Under the pieces are notes generated by a model that searched no databases, was not told the DNA's origin, and saw nothing but the letters and a program-made list of their open reading frames with translations. A DNA stretch of 64,000 bases, taken from assembly GCF_041435495.1 (NCBI RefSeq), contig NZ_CP108644.1, positions 4,077,501 to 4,141,500 on the forward strand, given 5' to 3'. The stretch comes from Streptomyces sp. NBC_01116. GTDB lineage: Bacteria; Actinomycetota; Actinomycetes; Streptomycetales; Streptomycetaceae. Of the stretch, positions 24,055 to 32,757 are shown one piece after another. The translations under genes and the position numbers were made by a program. Numbering within the stretch: position 1 is the first letter of the stretch; every line of letters begins with the position of its first letter.

Positions 24055-26102
24055 GCACCACACCGCTGGGCCGGCCCGAGTCACCGGGGGCCCCGCGCCC
24101 CCACCTCGTCTTCGCCGACCCCACCGGGCGGCGGCGCACCGCCCCGGCCCGCTTCGGCCCGGCCTCGCGGCGGGACCCGGCGCTGCCCCAGCGCATCCGC
24201 AACGGGCTGCTCGACGACCGGTCCCAGCAGTGCGTCCAGGTGTTCCTGTCGGCGTCCGACGCCGCCCACCCGGCGGCCCGCGCCCTGCTGGACACCGAGG
24301 CGGGCACCGCCCTGCGCCTCGACCGGACCCTGGAGAACTCCCCGTACGCCTACCTGTTCCCCACCGTCATCGGCTACGAGCTCGACGCGGCCGAGCCGTT
24401 CCTGCTGTACGCCGCGCCGCGCGGCATTCCCGTCGGACGCACCCATGTGATGTCCGCCTCCGACCAGCGGGTGTTCGCCCGGGATCTGACGCTGGCCCTC
24501 TGCCTGCTGGACGACCAGGGTCTCGTGGCGCGCGGGATCTCCCCCGCGACCGTGTTCTGGGACGGTACGTCGGTGCAGTTCTGGGGCCTGGAGAGCGCCG
24601 CCCGCGCCGGACGGCCCCGGACGCCGTGGGGCCGGGCCCCGTTCGCCTCGCCCGAACAGCACCGGGGCGAGGGACTCGTCGACTCCCGGGACGCGGTGTG
24701 GAGCGCAGCCCAGCTGCTCTACCAGCTCGTGACCGGCCGCCCCGGCCCCGCCGACCGGGCCCCCGCCGACCTCGCCCAGCACCGGGTGCTCGCCGGGACG
24801 CTGCCCCGCGCGTTCGCCCCGGCGGCGGCCGGACGCCCCACCCCCCGGGCGCTGTTGGAGCTGCTGGCCCCCGAGGAGGCACGGCGTCCGGGGCCCTCGA
24901 CCGAGGCGGACGGCTCGCGCCCGCACCAGGAGGCGTTCGACCGGGCCCTGGACGCGAAGCGGCGGACGCCCGCTCCCGCCGAGGACGCGGACGGGGCGCC
25001 CGAGGACCGGGCCCACGGGGAGGTGCTCTGCCCGTACTGCCTGGAGGGCATCCAGCTCGACCTGGGCAGGCTGTTCGTGACGGACGACCAGATGCAGTAC
25101 CGCCCCCTGGACCTCTCCCGTATCGGCAACCCGGTGCGGCGCGAGGACGTGATGCGGGGCGCGGTCCAGCAGTGCACGGCCGACCCGGACTTCCCGGAGC
25201 ACCACATCCCGGTGCCCTACCTCACCCACGGCCGCCCGCTGACGGTCGCCATGATCGGCCAGTCCAGCACCGGGAAGAGCCATCTGCTGACCCAGATGAT
25301 CGCCGAGATCACCGACGGCGGCCTGGAGCGGTACGGGGTGGGCTGGCAGTCCGTCAACCCGGAACAGCACGCCCGCTTCGTCCGGGAGCGGGTGCAGCCG
25401 CTGCGCAGCGGCAAGGTGCTCGACCACACGGGGGCGTTCGGCCTGGACGGCTTCGCCCAGTTCATCGAGTCGCTGCTGCTCACCGACGCGCGCGGGCGGG
25501 TGCGCCCGGTCGCCTTCTTCGACCTCGGCGGCGAGGACCTCGTCCGCACCGACGGGGCGCTGCGCTTCCTGCTCGGCATCGACGCCCTGGTCTTCGTCGT
25601 CGACCCGGCGCTCGCGCTGCCGCTGCCGCAGCTCGACGGGGTGCGCGAGCGCTTCGGCACCGAGGTGGACCGGGACGGCGACGCCGCGTTCGGCACCGTC
25701 CTCGACCGGCTGCCGCGCCGGGGCCCCTATCTGGAGACCCCGGCGGCGATGGTGCTCGGCAAGTCCGACCTGCTCCGGTTCCAGCCGCCGGTCGACCGCT
25801 GGCTGGGCGAGCCGCCGCCCGCCGCGATCGGCCCGGACCAGTTCCGGGAGGAGAGCGGGGACGTCTACGCGCTGCTGCGGCAGCACGCCGGACAGGCCTG
25901 GCTGAGGCCCTTCGACGCGTTCCGCCGCTGCACGCTGCACATCGCGTCCGCGACCGGAGGCCAGGAGAGTCAGGGCCGCTACCCGGCGGGCGCGGGGCCC
26001 CGGCGGGTGCTGGAACCCCTGGTGTCGCTGCTGGCGATGCACGGGATCATCGAGGCGCCCGGGGGCGCCGCATCATTCGGCGTGGGAAGGGAAGCCCAGT
26101 GA
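24048..26102 (+). CDS. Pseudokinase-GTPase fusion protein
   Basis: 684 aa; GTG 24048 (or 24051) seven bases after GGGAGGA. Residues about 90-245 follow a protein-kinase C-lobe, but the catalytic loop reads LVARGISPATVFWDG (HRD lost) and the DFG position reads FWGLE, so it is a pseudokinase; the APE-like ASPEQHRGE remains. CPYC (328-331) begins a possible zinc element. A GTPase domain follows: G1 GQSSTGKS (404-411), G3 FFDLGGED (D492-x-x-G495) and G4-like LGKSD (570-574). The G4 change from N/T-K-x-D to G-K-S-D may affect guanine selectivity. The next gene resembles GTPase-associated protein 1. It is likely the nucleotide switch of the system. Confidence 0.75.
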   Translation: MVSTTPLGRPESPGAPRPHLVFADPTGRRRTAPARFGPASRRDPALPQRIRNGLLDDRSQQCVQVFLSASDAAHPAARALLDTEAGTALRLDRTLENSPYAYLFPTVIGYELDAAEPFLLYAAPRGIPVGRTHVMSASDQRVFARDLTLALCLLDDQGLVARGISPATVFWDGTSVQFWGLESAARAGRPRTPWGRAPFASPEQHRGEGLVDSRDAVWSAAQLLYQLVTGRPGPADRAPADLAQHRVLAGTLPRAFAPAAAGRPTPRALLELLAPEEARRPGPSTEADGSRPHQEAFDRALDAKRRTPAPAEDADGAPEDRAHGEVLCPYCLEGIQLDLGRLFVTDDQMQYRPLDLSRIGNPVRREDVMRGAVQQCTADPDFPEHHIPVPYLTHGRPLTVAMIGQSSTGKSHLLTQMIAEITDGGLERYGVGWQSVNPEQHARFVRERVQPLRSGKVLDHTGAFGLDGFAQFIESLLLTDARGRVRPVAFFDLGGEDLVRTDGALRFLLGIDALVFVVDPALALPLPQLDGVRERFGTEVDRDGDAAFGTVLDRLPRRGPYLETPAAMVLGKSDLLRFQPPVDRWLGEPPPAAIGPDQFREESGDVYALLRQHAGQAWLRPFDAFRRCTLHIASATGGQESQGRYPAGAGPRRVLEPLVSLLAMHGIIEAPGGAASFGVGREAQ

Positions 26103-28240
26103 ACGACGCCCTCGATCGGCGCGAGGAGAGCGGGCCGGGCGGCCGGCTCGACCAGGTGGTGTTCCGGTGGGACGGGAACCAGGGCCGCTCCCATGCGGGG
26201 ATGGCGGCCGTGGCGCACTCCTGCTCCGTCGAGCGCGCGGAGTCCCTCCGCCGCGAACTGGGCCCGCTGCTCTGGGTGTCGGGTCCCGGTCCGGCGCCCC
26301 GCCCGAGCAGCGTCCGGGTCTCGTCCCGGGCCGTCGGGACCGTGCTCCTCCAGCGGTGGCCCACCCTGGACCGGGGCGGCCGGCCCAGCACGGCCTGCCA
26401 CGCGGTGTTCGGCGACGCGGACACCCTGACGCCGCTGCGCTGCCTGGGGCTCGGCGGCAACGCCTGGAGCCGCCGGGCCGTCGCCGAGACCGCCACCGGG
26501 GGCCTGAAGCCGCTGGACGGGGACCGGCTGCGGGCGACGGCGGCCGAGCGGCTGCGCGACATGACGGGGGAACTCCCGACGGTGCAGAAGGCGCTCGCGG
26601 TGGTGGTCGCCGAATGGCTGCGCGACCCGTCCCGGCGGCTGTCCCTGCTCGCCGAGGAGAACGACCTGCCCGACTGGCCCCGCCTCAACCGGGCGCCCCT
26701 GCTCTACCTGGGGCTGCTGTCGGTGTTCGGCGACTGGTTCGGCACGGAGTGGAGCTACGCCACGTACGACACGGCCGACACCCACGCGTTGCGCCTGACC
26801 TGTGTGCCCGGGTGGACGTCCCAGGCGGCGAACGCCCGGTCGCTGGCCCGCATCCGGCTGCGGCTGCCCGCCGAGAAGGACGTCGAGATGTCCGCGGCGG
26901 TCGCGATGGTCGATCACCTGCTCGGCAACCCGGGGGCGGCTCCGGGCGTGCCCCACCTGGCCGGGGAGCTCCGGTCCGGGGCCACCATGTCCCGGCCGGA
27001 GCGGCGCGAAGCGCTCCGGCGGATGCTGAACGCCCGGAAGGCCCCGGCACCGCGCCGGGAGCGGGAACGGGAGGACAGATACGTACAGGAGGAGCGGTAC
27101 GCACAGGAGGAGCGGTACGGGCAGCCTGAGCCGTACGAGCAGGAGGAGTGGTACGGGCAGCCTGAGCGGTACGAGCAGGAGGAGTGGTACGAGCACGAGT
27201 CGCGCACCCTCCCGGAGACACGACCCGTCCCGGAGACACGACCCGTCCCGGAGGAGCGCCACGTACGGGAAGAGCGCCACGTACGGGAAGAGCGCCGCGT
27301 CCCGGAAGAGCGGCACACAGCGGAGGGGCACCACGTGGCGGAGTCGCGCCACGAGCAGGAACACCGCCGTCTAAAGGAGGAGTTGCTGGTCCACCAGCGC
27401 GTCGACGCCGCCCAGTCCGCCCGGCTGGCCGCCCGGCTCCGGGACCTGCGGGACAGCGCGCTGCTGATCCTCCTGCGCGACGAGGGACTGCCGTGGGCCT
27501 CCCGCGATCTCGTCCTGGGCGAACTGGCCCGCGCGGACCGGCAGCGGTCCCGCGACGAAGCGACCGCACACGAACTGTGCAGCGAAGTGTTGGATCACAA
27601 CCTGTACTTCCGGCCCGGCCGGTCCGAGGCGGACAGCCCGTCCGTCCCGGAGATGCGGGAGCGTGCGGCCGAGCTCTTCTCCTGGGCCGTCGCCCCGCTC
27701 GTGCGGGACCCTCTCCTGGCCCCCGATCTCCGGACGCTGTTCAACATCGTCCTCAAGGACGGTCGCGGCACCGGCATGGAGTGGCTGCGGCTCATCCTGG
27801 TCACGCCCCCGGACGGCCGGGCCCCCGACCTGCCACCGCAGTTGTGGCAGCAGATCGTGACGGAGCTGCTCGCCCACCCCGCGCCCGCACCCGTTCCCGC
27901 GTCCGCGCCCGCGCCGGCGCGGACGCAGTCCCCCCTGCCGCCCGTCGCCGCCCCGTCCCCGGCCCTCACCCCCGCTCCCGCCACGCCGCCCGTGCCCCTC
28001 CCGTCGTCGTACGCGCCGGCGTCGTCCACCGCACCGCCGCCGCGACCGGCGCCGATGCCGACGGCGCGGCCGGTCGTCCCCCCGCCGAAGACGCCGCGGC
28101 CGGCACATCCGGCGTCGACGGAGCAGGGCGGGGACTCCCAGCAGCAGGGATTCCTCTACCAGAACTGGTTCGTGGGCACCGTCGCCGGGATCGTCGGAGC
28201 GGCCGTCATCGGCCTCCTCCTGTTGATCCTTCTCAACTGA
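26099..28240 (+). CDS. Tail-anchored protein resembling GTPase-associated protein 1 (GAP1)
   Basis: 713 aa from GTG 26099, overlapping the GTPase stop. The N-terminal ~300 residues (DQVVFRWDGNQGRSHAGMAA, VAHSCSVERAESLRRELGPL, RLTCVPGWTSQAANARSLAR) look like the GAP1 N- and middle-type domains paired with bacterial GTPases. This is recognition from memory and uncertain. Residues about 320-420 are Glu/Arg/Tyr/Gln low-complexity (EERYAQEERYGQPEPYEQEE). A helical domain follows (LLVHQRVDAAQSARLAARLR onward), then a Pro/Ala linker of about 100 residues and a C-terminal membrane anchor GTVAGIVGAAVIGLLLLILL. It would tether the GTPase to the membrane. Last gene of the run; the gene beyond is convergent. 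Confidence 0.55.
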   Translation: MNDALDRREESGPGGRLDQVVFRWDGNQGRSHAGMAAVAHSCSVERAESLRRELGPLLWVSGPGPAPRPSSVRVSSRAVGTVLLQRWPTLDRGGRPSTACHAVFGDADTLTPLRCLGLGGNAWSRRAVAETATGGLKPLDGDRLRATAAERLRDMTGELPTVQKALAVVVAEWLRDPSRRLSLLAEENDLPDWPRLNRAPLLYLGLLSVFGDWFGTEWSYATYDTADTHALRLTCVPGWTSQAANARSLARIRLRLPAEKDVEMSAAVAMVDHLLGNPGAAPGVPHLAGELRSGATMSRPERREALRRMLNARKAPAPRREREREDRYVQEERYAQEERYGQPEPYEQEEWYGQPERYEQEEWYEHESRTLPETRPVPETRPVPEERHVREERHVREERRVPEERHTAEGHHVAESRHEQEHRRLKEELLVHQRVDAAQSARLAARLRDLRDSALLILLRDEGLPWASRDLVLGELARADRQRSRDEATAHELCSEVLDHNLYFRPGRSEADSPSVPEMRERAAELFSWAVAPLVRDPLLAPDLRTLFNIVLKDGRGTGMEWLRLILVTPPDGRAPDLPPQLWQQIVTELLAHPAPAPVPASAPAPARTQSPLPPVAAPSPALTPAPATPPVPLPSSYAPASSTAPPPRPAPMPTARPVVPPPKTPRPAHPASTEQGGDSQQQGFLYQNWFVGTVAGIVGAAVIGLLLLILLN

Positions 28241-28245
28241 CCGGC

Positions 28246-28414
28246 AGCCGTGGTGCGGCCGCCGCCCGGGGTGCACCTCCTCGGCGAGACCCGAGCGGTT
28301 CCGCACCGCGGCCACGGCCTCGTACGCGTCGCAGAGGTGCCGTTCGCGCGCCGGGGGGTCCTTGGCCGTGACGGCCCCCCGCAGGGCGGGCAGCAGCTCT
28401 GCCGCTGCCGCCGC
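28246..28414 (-). pseudogene. Possible decayed coding remnant downstream of the lipoprotein gene
   Basis: Read on the reverse strand one frame off the lipoprotein stop, this stretch gives AAAAELLPALRGAVTAKDPP then ARERHLCDAYEAVAAVRNRS with strong G/C in the third codon positions. No start codon or ribosome-binding site introduces it, and it runs on antisense into the neighbouring gene. It may be the leftover of a deleted gene. The family is not identified. Confidence 0.3.
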
Positions 28415-28415
28415 T

Positions 28416-29129
28416 TCAGAACTTCTCCACCTTCGCGCCCTCGGGCACCTCGTAGCACCCGGACGTCGTCGTGATCCCCAGGCTGGGCTTCGCCCGGTCG
28501 CGGTACTGGACGATCCAGACGCTGACCTTCTTGGCCGCGTTGTCCGCGACCAGGTTGAGGTTCTCGTTCTTGCTGTTGTCCCGGTACTCCCTCTTCAGCG
28601 CCCAGCCACCGGTGTTCAGCTTCTTCTTGAGGTTCTCCATCGCCACGTCGGTGTCGGCGGCGGAGCCGGGCTGGAAGTTCCACGGGTGGAACACGCGGAA
28701 GAACCGCTCCGGGTCCTTCCCCTCGCACTCCCTGACCCCGGGCCCCGGCTCGGACGCCTTACCGGGCACTCCGGCGTACTGGTAGATCTCGCTGGAGACG
28801 GCTTCGAGGGCGTCCGCCGCCTCGTCGGTCGTGGCGATACCGGCGTACGGCACGCCGGAGGAGGCGTCGTCGGAGCCGGCGGATCCCTCGCCGGGCGAGC
28901 TGGGGCTGCTGGAGTCGTTCATGCCACATCCACTGAGGAGAAGAGCGGTCAGGACGAGGGCGGTGGGAACACGGCCCCGGAGGGAGCGGTGCGCGGGGGC
29001 GCGGCGCCCGGTGGCGGCGCGTCCGGTGGTGCGCGGAGGTCGGAACAACACAGGTCCTCGGTCGGGTGCGGGCACGCCCACGCGTGCGCGGTGGCTGTGG
29101 GGGGAGCGGTGAGCGGTCACTCGGGTCAC
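28416..29129 (-). CDS. Lipoprotein of unknown function
   Basis: The lipobox LVLTALLLSGCG places the lipidated Cys near residue 68 of the 237-aa frame. A Ser/Gly-rich spacer and a ~150-residue extracytoplasmic domain follow (IATTDEAADALEAVSSEIYQ, NLKKKLNTGGWALKREYRDN, ending GCYEVPEGAKVEKF). GTG at 29129 overlaps the stop of the DUF1023 hydrolase gene (GAGTGA), implying coupled translation, but leaves an unusually long basic region before the signal sequence. A later GTG (for example the one giving VPTALVLTALLLSGC) may be the true start. Not assigned to a named family. Confidence 0.7.
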   Translation of the reverse strand: MTRVTAHRSPHSHRARVGVPAPDRGPVLFRPPRTTGRAATGRRAPAHRSLRGRVPTALVLTALLLSGCGMNDSSSPSSPGEGSAGSDDASSGVPYAGIATTDEAADALEAVSSEIYQYAGVPGKASEPGPGVRECEGKDPERFFRVFHPWNFQPGSAADTDVAMENLKKKLNTGGWALKREYRDNSKNENLNLVADNAAKKVSVWIVQYRDRAKPSLGITTTSGCYEVPEGAKVEKF

Positions 29130-30952
29130 TCGGGCTTCGTGACGTCACCGTATTCACCGACGACGACGAGCGCCTGGTTCTTCAGCGCCGTGGAGGACTC
29201 GTCCCAGTAGCCGCTGTGCCCTTCCACCCCCTTGGTGCCGCCCGGCCCCTCGCCGCCCTCGGCGTCGGTGTTCATCTGGTTGGCGCCGAAGGGCTCGTCG
29301 CTGGGGATGAGGAAGACGCCGCCGCCCAGGGACCACTGGCTGCCGCCGTGGCCCCAGCGGCCGATGTCGGGGACCGCGTCGCCGTCCGCCTCCTGGTTCC
29401 ACACGTGTCCCTCCGGGACGTCCATCTCCTCGGCGGACCCGACCTTGACGCCCGGACTGCCCGCGAAGATCACGTCGTCGGCGTTGAGGTCGCCCTTCTC
29501 CGCCGCCGCCCCGATCAGGGTGGTGCCGTACGAGTGCCCGACGGCCGTGCGGTGCGGTTCGCCCGGGCCGCTGTGCGAGGCTTCCAGGCCGTCCATGAAC
29601 TGCCGGTACGCGGGCGCCCCGTCGTAGGCGTAGTGCTCGAAGGGGGCGTCCTTCACGACGTCCTGCGGTGCGTCGTAGCCGAGCCAGGTGATCGTGGAGA
29701 CGTTCGCTCCCGGCGCCGCCTCCTGGGTCTGGCGCCAGAGCTGCGTCATCCGGTCGATGTCGCCCTCGACCTTGCCGAGGTTCGCCGTCGTGCCGGGGAC
29801 GTACACCGCCTGGTGCTCGGCCGTGTCCGGATTGCCGGTGGCCACGATGGCCCGGCCGTTGCCCTCGGCGCTGAACCCGAGCAGATACGCCTCCGGCAGC
29901 CCCCGTTCGCCGGTCTGGTCGAACCGGGTCCGCAGGGAGTTCATCCCCTTGAGCGAGGTCTCCAGCTGCCGGTACTGGTCCCCGTGCTTCCGGTCCCAGG
30001 CCATCCACTCGTCGGTGTGGACCTTCACCGGGTAGCGGCCCGCGGTGATCCAGGTCCACTCGTTGGCCGGGGGCTTCGGAATGCTGTTCAGCTGGAGCTG
30101 CGCCACGGCCTGCGTCTCGTCGAGCACGACCCGGTTCGCCTCGTCCCTGATGTCGGAGGGCAGGCCGTCGAGCCTGCCCACCAGGGCCGGGTCGAGCGAC
30201 AGGTAGGACTCCCGCTCCTGTGGGGTGAGGCCCGCCCACCACGCGGCGTTCGCCTTCGGGGTGCCGTCCTTCGGCGGCCCGCCGATCGCGTCCAGGTACG
30301 CCTTGCCCGCGTCCCGCACGCCCTCCATGTCCGACCGGGTGTCCTTCCAGTCGGCGTCCGAGACGGTGAGGTCGTCGTCCGCCGTCAGCGCGCGGACCTT
30401 GGGCGCCCATGTCGCGTCCGCCTCCGTGGCCTCCTTGAGCGCCCCGGCGATCCGGTCGGCGATCTCCTGGGCGGCGGCGGCGTGCGGGTTGGGGTTGAGG
30501 TTCGCCGCCTGACGGCCGACCGCCTGCGCGGTGGGGTCGGTCGCCCCGTTCGTGGAACCGCCCTTGGGCGGCAGCTCGACGCCGTTCTTCGGCTGGGCCT
30601 CCGGGTAGCTGACGCTTCCGTCGGGGCCGACCGGGAACTTCCGGGCCCCCGCGTCGTCGAGCGCCGACAGGAGCTTCTTGCGGGCCGCGTCCATGTCGTG
30701 CGCGAACCCGTTCAGGGCGGCGCTGAGCAGGCCGCACTGGACCTGGGTGTAGTGGAAGTTGGCCGCGACCCGCTTCAGCTCCGCGATGGCGGCGTCGGCG
30801 GCCTCGCCCCGCAGGGACTTACGGATCCCGGCGGTGACGACGTTCTCCAGGTGGTCCTTGGACTTGGCCGCCATGTCACCGGTGGAGCGGTATCCGTCGG
30901 CCGCCTCCTCCCACTCGGACGGCTTGAGCTCCTTGAGCGTCTGGAGGTTCAC
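29126..30952 (-). CDS. Alpha/beta hydrolase, DUF1023 type, with WXG-like N-terminal helices
   Basis: 608 aa from GTG 30952 (GGGGAGGTGACG upstream). Residues 1-110 are a helical region like WXG100/PPE-associated N-domains (MNLQTLKELKPSEWEEAADG). The C-terminal half is an alpha/beta hydrolase with the nucleophile elbow VGHSYGTT (Ser474), preceded by YDAPQDVVKDAPFEHYA and followed by VIFAGSPGVKV, as in the DUF1023 family. The catalytic Asp is probably in the D/E-rich segment after it, and the His near HGGSQWSLGGG. No signal peptide is seen; such proteins are thought to reach the envelope by ESX-like export or remain cytosolic. It lies in a four-gene reverse cluster with a small helical partner directly upstream. 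Confidence 0.8.
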   Translation of the reverse strand: MNLQTLKELKPSEWEEAADGYRSTGDMAAKSKDHLENVVTAGIRKSLRGEAADAAIAELKRVAANFHYTQVQCGLLSAALNGFAHDMDAARKKLLSALDDAGARKFPVGPDGSVSYPEAQPKNGVELPPKGGSTNGATDPTAQAVGRQAANLNPNPHAAAAQEIADRIAGALKEATEADATWAPKVRALTADDDLTVSDADWKDTRSDMEGVRDAGKAYLDAIGGPPKDGTPKANAAWWAGLTPQERESYLSLDPALVGRLDGLPSDIRDEANRVVLDETQAVAQLQLNSIPKPPANEWTWITAGRYPVKVHTDEWMAWDRKHGDQYRQLETSLKGMNSLRTRFDQTGERGLPEAYLLGFSAEGNGRAIVATGNPDTAEHQAVYVPGTTANLGKVEGDIDRMTQLWRQTQEAAPGANVSTITWLGYDAPQDVVKDAPFEHYAYDGAPAYRQFMDGLEASHSGPGEPHRTAVGHSYGTTLIGAAAEKGDLNADDVIFAGSPGVKVGSAEEMDVPEGHVWNQEADGDAVPDIGRWGHGGSQWSLGGGVFLIPSDEPFGANQMNTDAEGGEGPGGTKGVEGHSGYWDESSTALKNQALVVVGEYGDVTKPE

Positions 30953-30959
30953 CGAACCG

Positions 30960-31421
30960 TCACCTCCCCGCGTTCCGGCCGCCGACGGCGGGGGTGTCGG
31001 CGTGCGCGGTCCTGATGCTGTCCAGCTCCGCCTGCACGGCCTCGTCGGTCAGCAGCAGGTCGTGCCCGGTCTTCTCCAGGACGCTCTTGACGCTGTCGCA
31101 CCGCTTGCCGAGCGCCTTGACGTAGCGGTCCCACGAGGCGTGCACGGAGGTCTGCGCCCCCGCGGTCAGGCAGCCCTCGCCCGCGCCGAGGCCCTTCTGC
31201 CCGTCCGACAGCCTGCCCACGGCCTGGTCGATGCCCTCCCGGAGCGACCCGACGCCCGCGCCGGCGTCGTTCCACGCCTTCTTGGTGGACTTCACCCCGC
31301 CGGTGACGCCGCTCGTCGCCGGGCCCGGCCCGTCACCCGCCGGGTGCTGGTTGAGCCGCGTCCCGACGTCCTGGCGCTGGGAGGCGTCCTCCTTCAGGCG
31401 CTCCCATTCGTCCCATGCCAC
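30960..31421 (-). CDS. Small helical WXG100/ESX-like protein, partner of the DUF1023 hydrolase
   Basis: 153 aa starting VAWDEWERLKEDASQRQD at GTG 31421, eight bases after GGGGGAAA. The protein is entirely helical with Gly turns (AWNDAGAGVGSLREGIDQA, GHDLLLTDEAVQAELDSI) and a Trp in the first helix, as in ESX-type substrates that precede DUF1023 hydrolases in Streptomyces. It ends only seven bases before the hydrolase start. There is no signal peptide or enzymatic motif. A chaperone, co-substrate or antitoxin-like role are all possible. Confidence 0.65.
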   Translation of the reverse strand: MAWDEWERLKEDASQRQDVGTRLNQHPAGDGPGPATSGVTGGVKSTKKAWNDAGAGVGSLREGIDQAVGRLSDGQKGLGAGEGCLTAGAQTSVHASWDRYVKALGKRCDSVKSVLEKTGHDLLLTDEAVQAELDSIRTAHADTPAVGGRNAGR

Positions 31422-31508
31422 GAGCGTTTCCCCCTTGTTCGGCAGCCACCGGGTGGGCAACGTATCAAGTGGATGCGCACGACCTGTGGAGAGCCGGACC
31501 GCCCGGAG

Positions 31509-32690
31509 TCAGCGGCCTTTCGCCGTCTCCCCCACCGGCCGCCGCTCCAGGATCCGGGCCGTCGCGTCCGCGTCCAGGCGGGCGGTGCCCTCCTCGCCGG
31601 TCACGGTGACCCGGACCCGGGGGCCCACTCCCGTGCCCGCGTGCGGCGTCACGTCGATGCGCCAGCTCCTCGGGTCGCGTACGCCCAGGGTCGTGCGGGC
31701 CTCGTGGACCAGAGCGGGGAACAGTTCGTACGGGAGCGTCTGGAGGTGCACCGTCTCGCCGGGCGGGCGGGTGGAGTCGCCGCGGATCTCCATGCGGCGC
31801 TCCTCGATGATGATCGCGGTGACCTCCGAGGTCCCCACGCGGGCCCCCAGCTCCGTGGCCGTCTCCCGCATCCGCCCGAGGACCAGCAGCGAGGAGGAGG
31901 GCCCGGAGACGGTGGTGGACGAGGTGAACGTCCGGGAGGAGGAGGCGGACGACGTGGCGGAGGGCTGCTTCGACGCGTGCCCCGTGTCGTCGTCGGACGT
32001 GAACAGCTCGCCCCGGAAGAGGAGCACCAGCAGCGCCGCGCCCGCCAGGAACGTGACGAGCACCAGCACGCACCAGGAGCCCTCGCTCGGCCCGGGGTTC
32101 ACCACCAGCGTGGACTCGGGCGCGGAGTCGATCTCCGCCTCCTCGGCCCGGCGGCTCCACTCCGGGGCCGGGCGGGTGACGATCCGCACGTCCCAGGGCT
32201 CGTCCGGGCGGTACTCCACGACGGCGATGGAGCGCGGCCGGTAGACGGGGAGGTCGACCAGGTTGATGTGCTGGCTGAACTTCACGCGGTACGCCGGCCG
32301 GCCGTCCTCCGGTTCCGGCGCCACGGTCAGCCGGAACGTCACCGGTACGTCGGCCGTTTCGCCGCTCGTCGCCCGCAGGTCCTCGATCCGGGCGAGGGCG
32401 GTCCGGGTGACCGGCGGCTCGCCGGGGCCCGGGGACCGCCGCCCGGCGACGACACCGATCAGGACGAGGAGGAGCAGGACGCCGCCGCCGGAGAGGAGGA
32501 CCGGGACCCGTTCCAGGATGACGCCGACCACGACGGCCGCGACCGCCGCCCCGGCCGCTCCCGAGGTGACCGTCAGGCGTAGCCCGGCGAGGAGCCCGCG
32601 TAGGGCCGAACGCCCTTGCACGGCCTGCCTGTTGACCTCAGTGGTGCCCTGCTGCCCGACCGGTCCCTGCCCCGTTGTCCCCATGACCAC
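31509..32690 (-). CDS. Membrane protein of unknown function
   Basis: 393 aa if GTG 32690 is used; ATG 32684 is equally possible and neither has a strong ribosome-binding site. Two adjacent spans lie near residues 40-60 (SGAAGAAVAAVVVGVILE) and 66-84 (LLSGGGVLLLLVLIGVVAG). A ~120-residue beta-rich domain follows (VTFRLTVAPEPEDG, VVEYRPDEPWDVRIV). A third span (CVLVLVTFLAGAALLVLLF) is near 205-225, followed by a Ser/Thr-rich tract and a final domain (VTAIIIEERRMEIRGD, DPRSWRIDVTPHAG). The C-terminal tract KQPSATSSASSSRTFTSST looks disordered. Part of the reverse-strand DUF1023 cluster; family not recognised. Confidence 0.6.
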   Translation of the reverse strand: MVMGTTGQGPVGQQGTTEVNRQAVQGRSALRGLLAGLRLTVTSGAAGAAVAAVVVGVILERVPVLLSGGGVLLLLVLIGVVAGRRSPGPGEPPVTRTALARIEDLRATSGETADVPVTFRLTVAPEPEDGRPAYRVKFSQHINLVDLPVYRPRSIAVVEYRPDEPWDVRIVTRPAPEWSRRAEEAEIDSAPESTLVVNPGPSEGSWCVLVLVTFLAGAALLVLLFRGELFTSDDDTGHASKQPSATSSASSSRTFTSSTTVSGPSSSLLVLGRMRETATELGARVGTSEVTAIIIEERRMEIRGDSTRPPGETVHLQTLPYELFPALVHEARTTLGVRDPRSWRIDVTPHAGTGVGPRVRVTVTGEEGTARLDADATARILERRPVGETAKGR

Positions 32691-32757
32691 GATGGTGCCG
32701 GTCGGGGGCCCTCAGGGGCAGGGTTCGGCGGAAGAAGGCGGAAGAAATACGACGAGG

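Noticed and set aside
8720..28240. Reading the large cluster as a secondary-metabolite gene cluster
   Set aside because: No synthase, synthetase, terpene cyclase or tailoring enzyme is present; the proteins are signalling, scaffold and membrane types.
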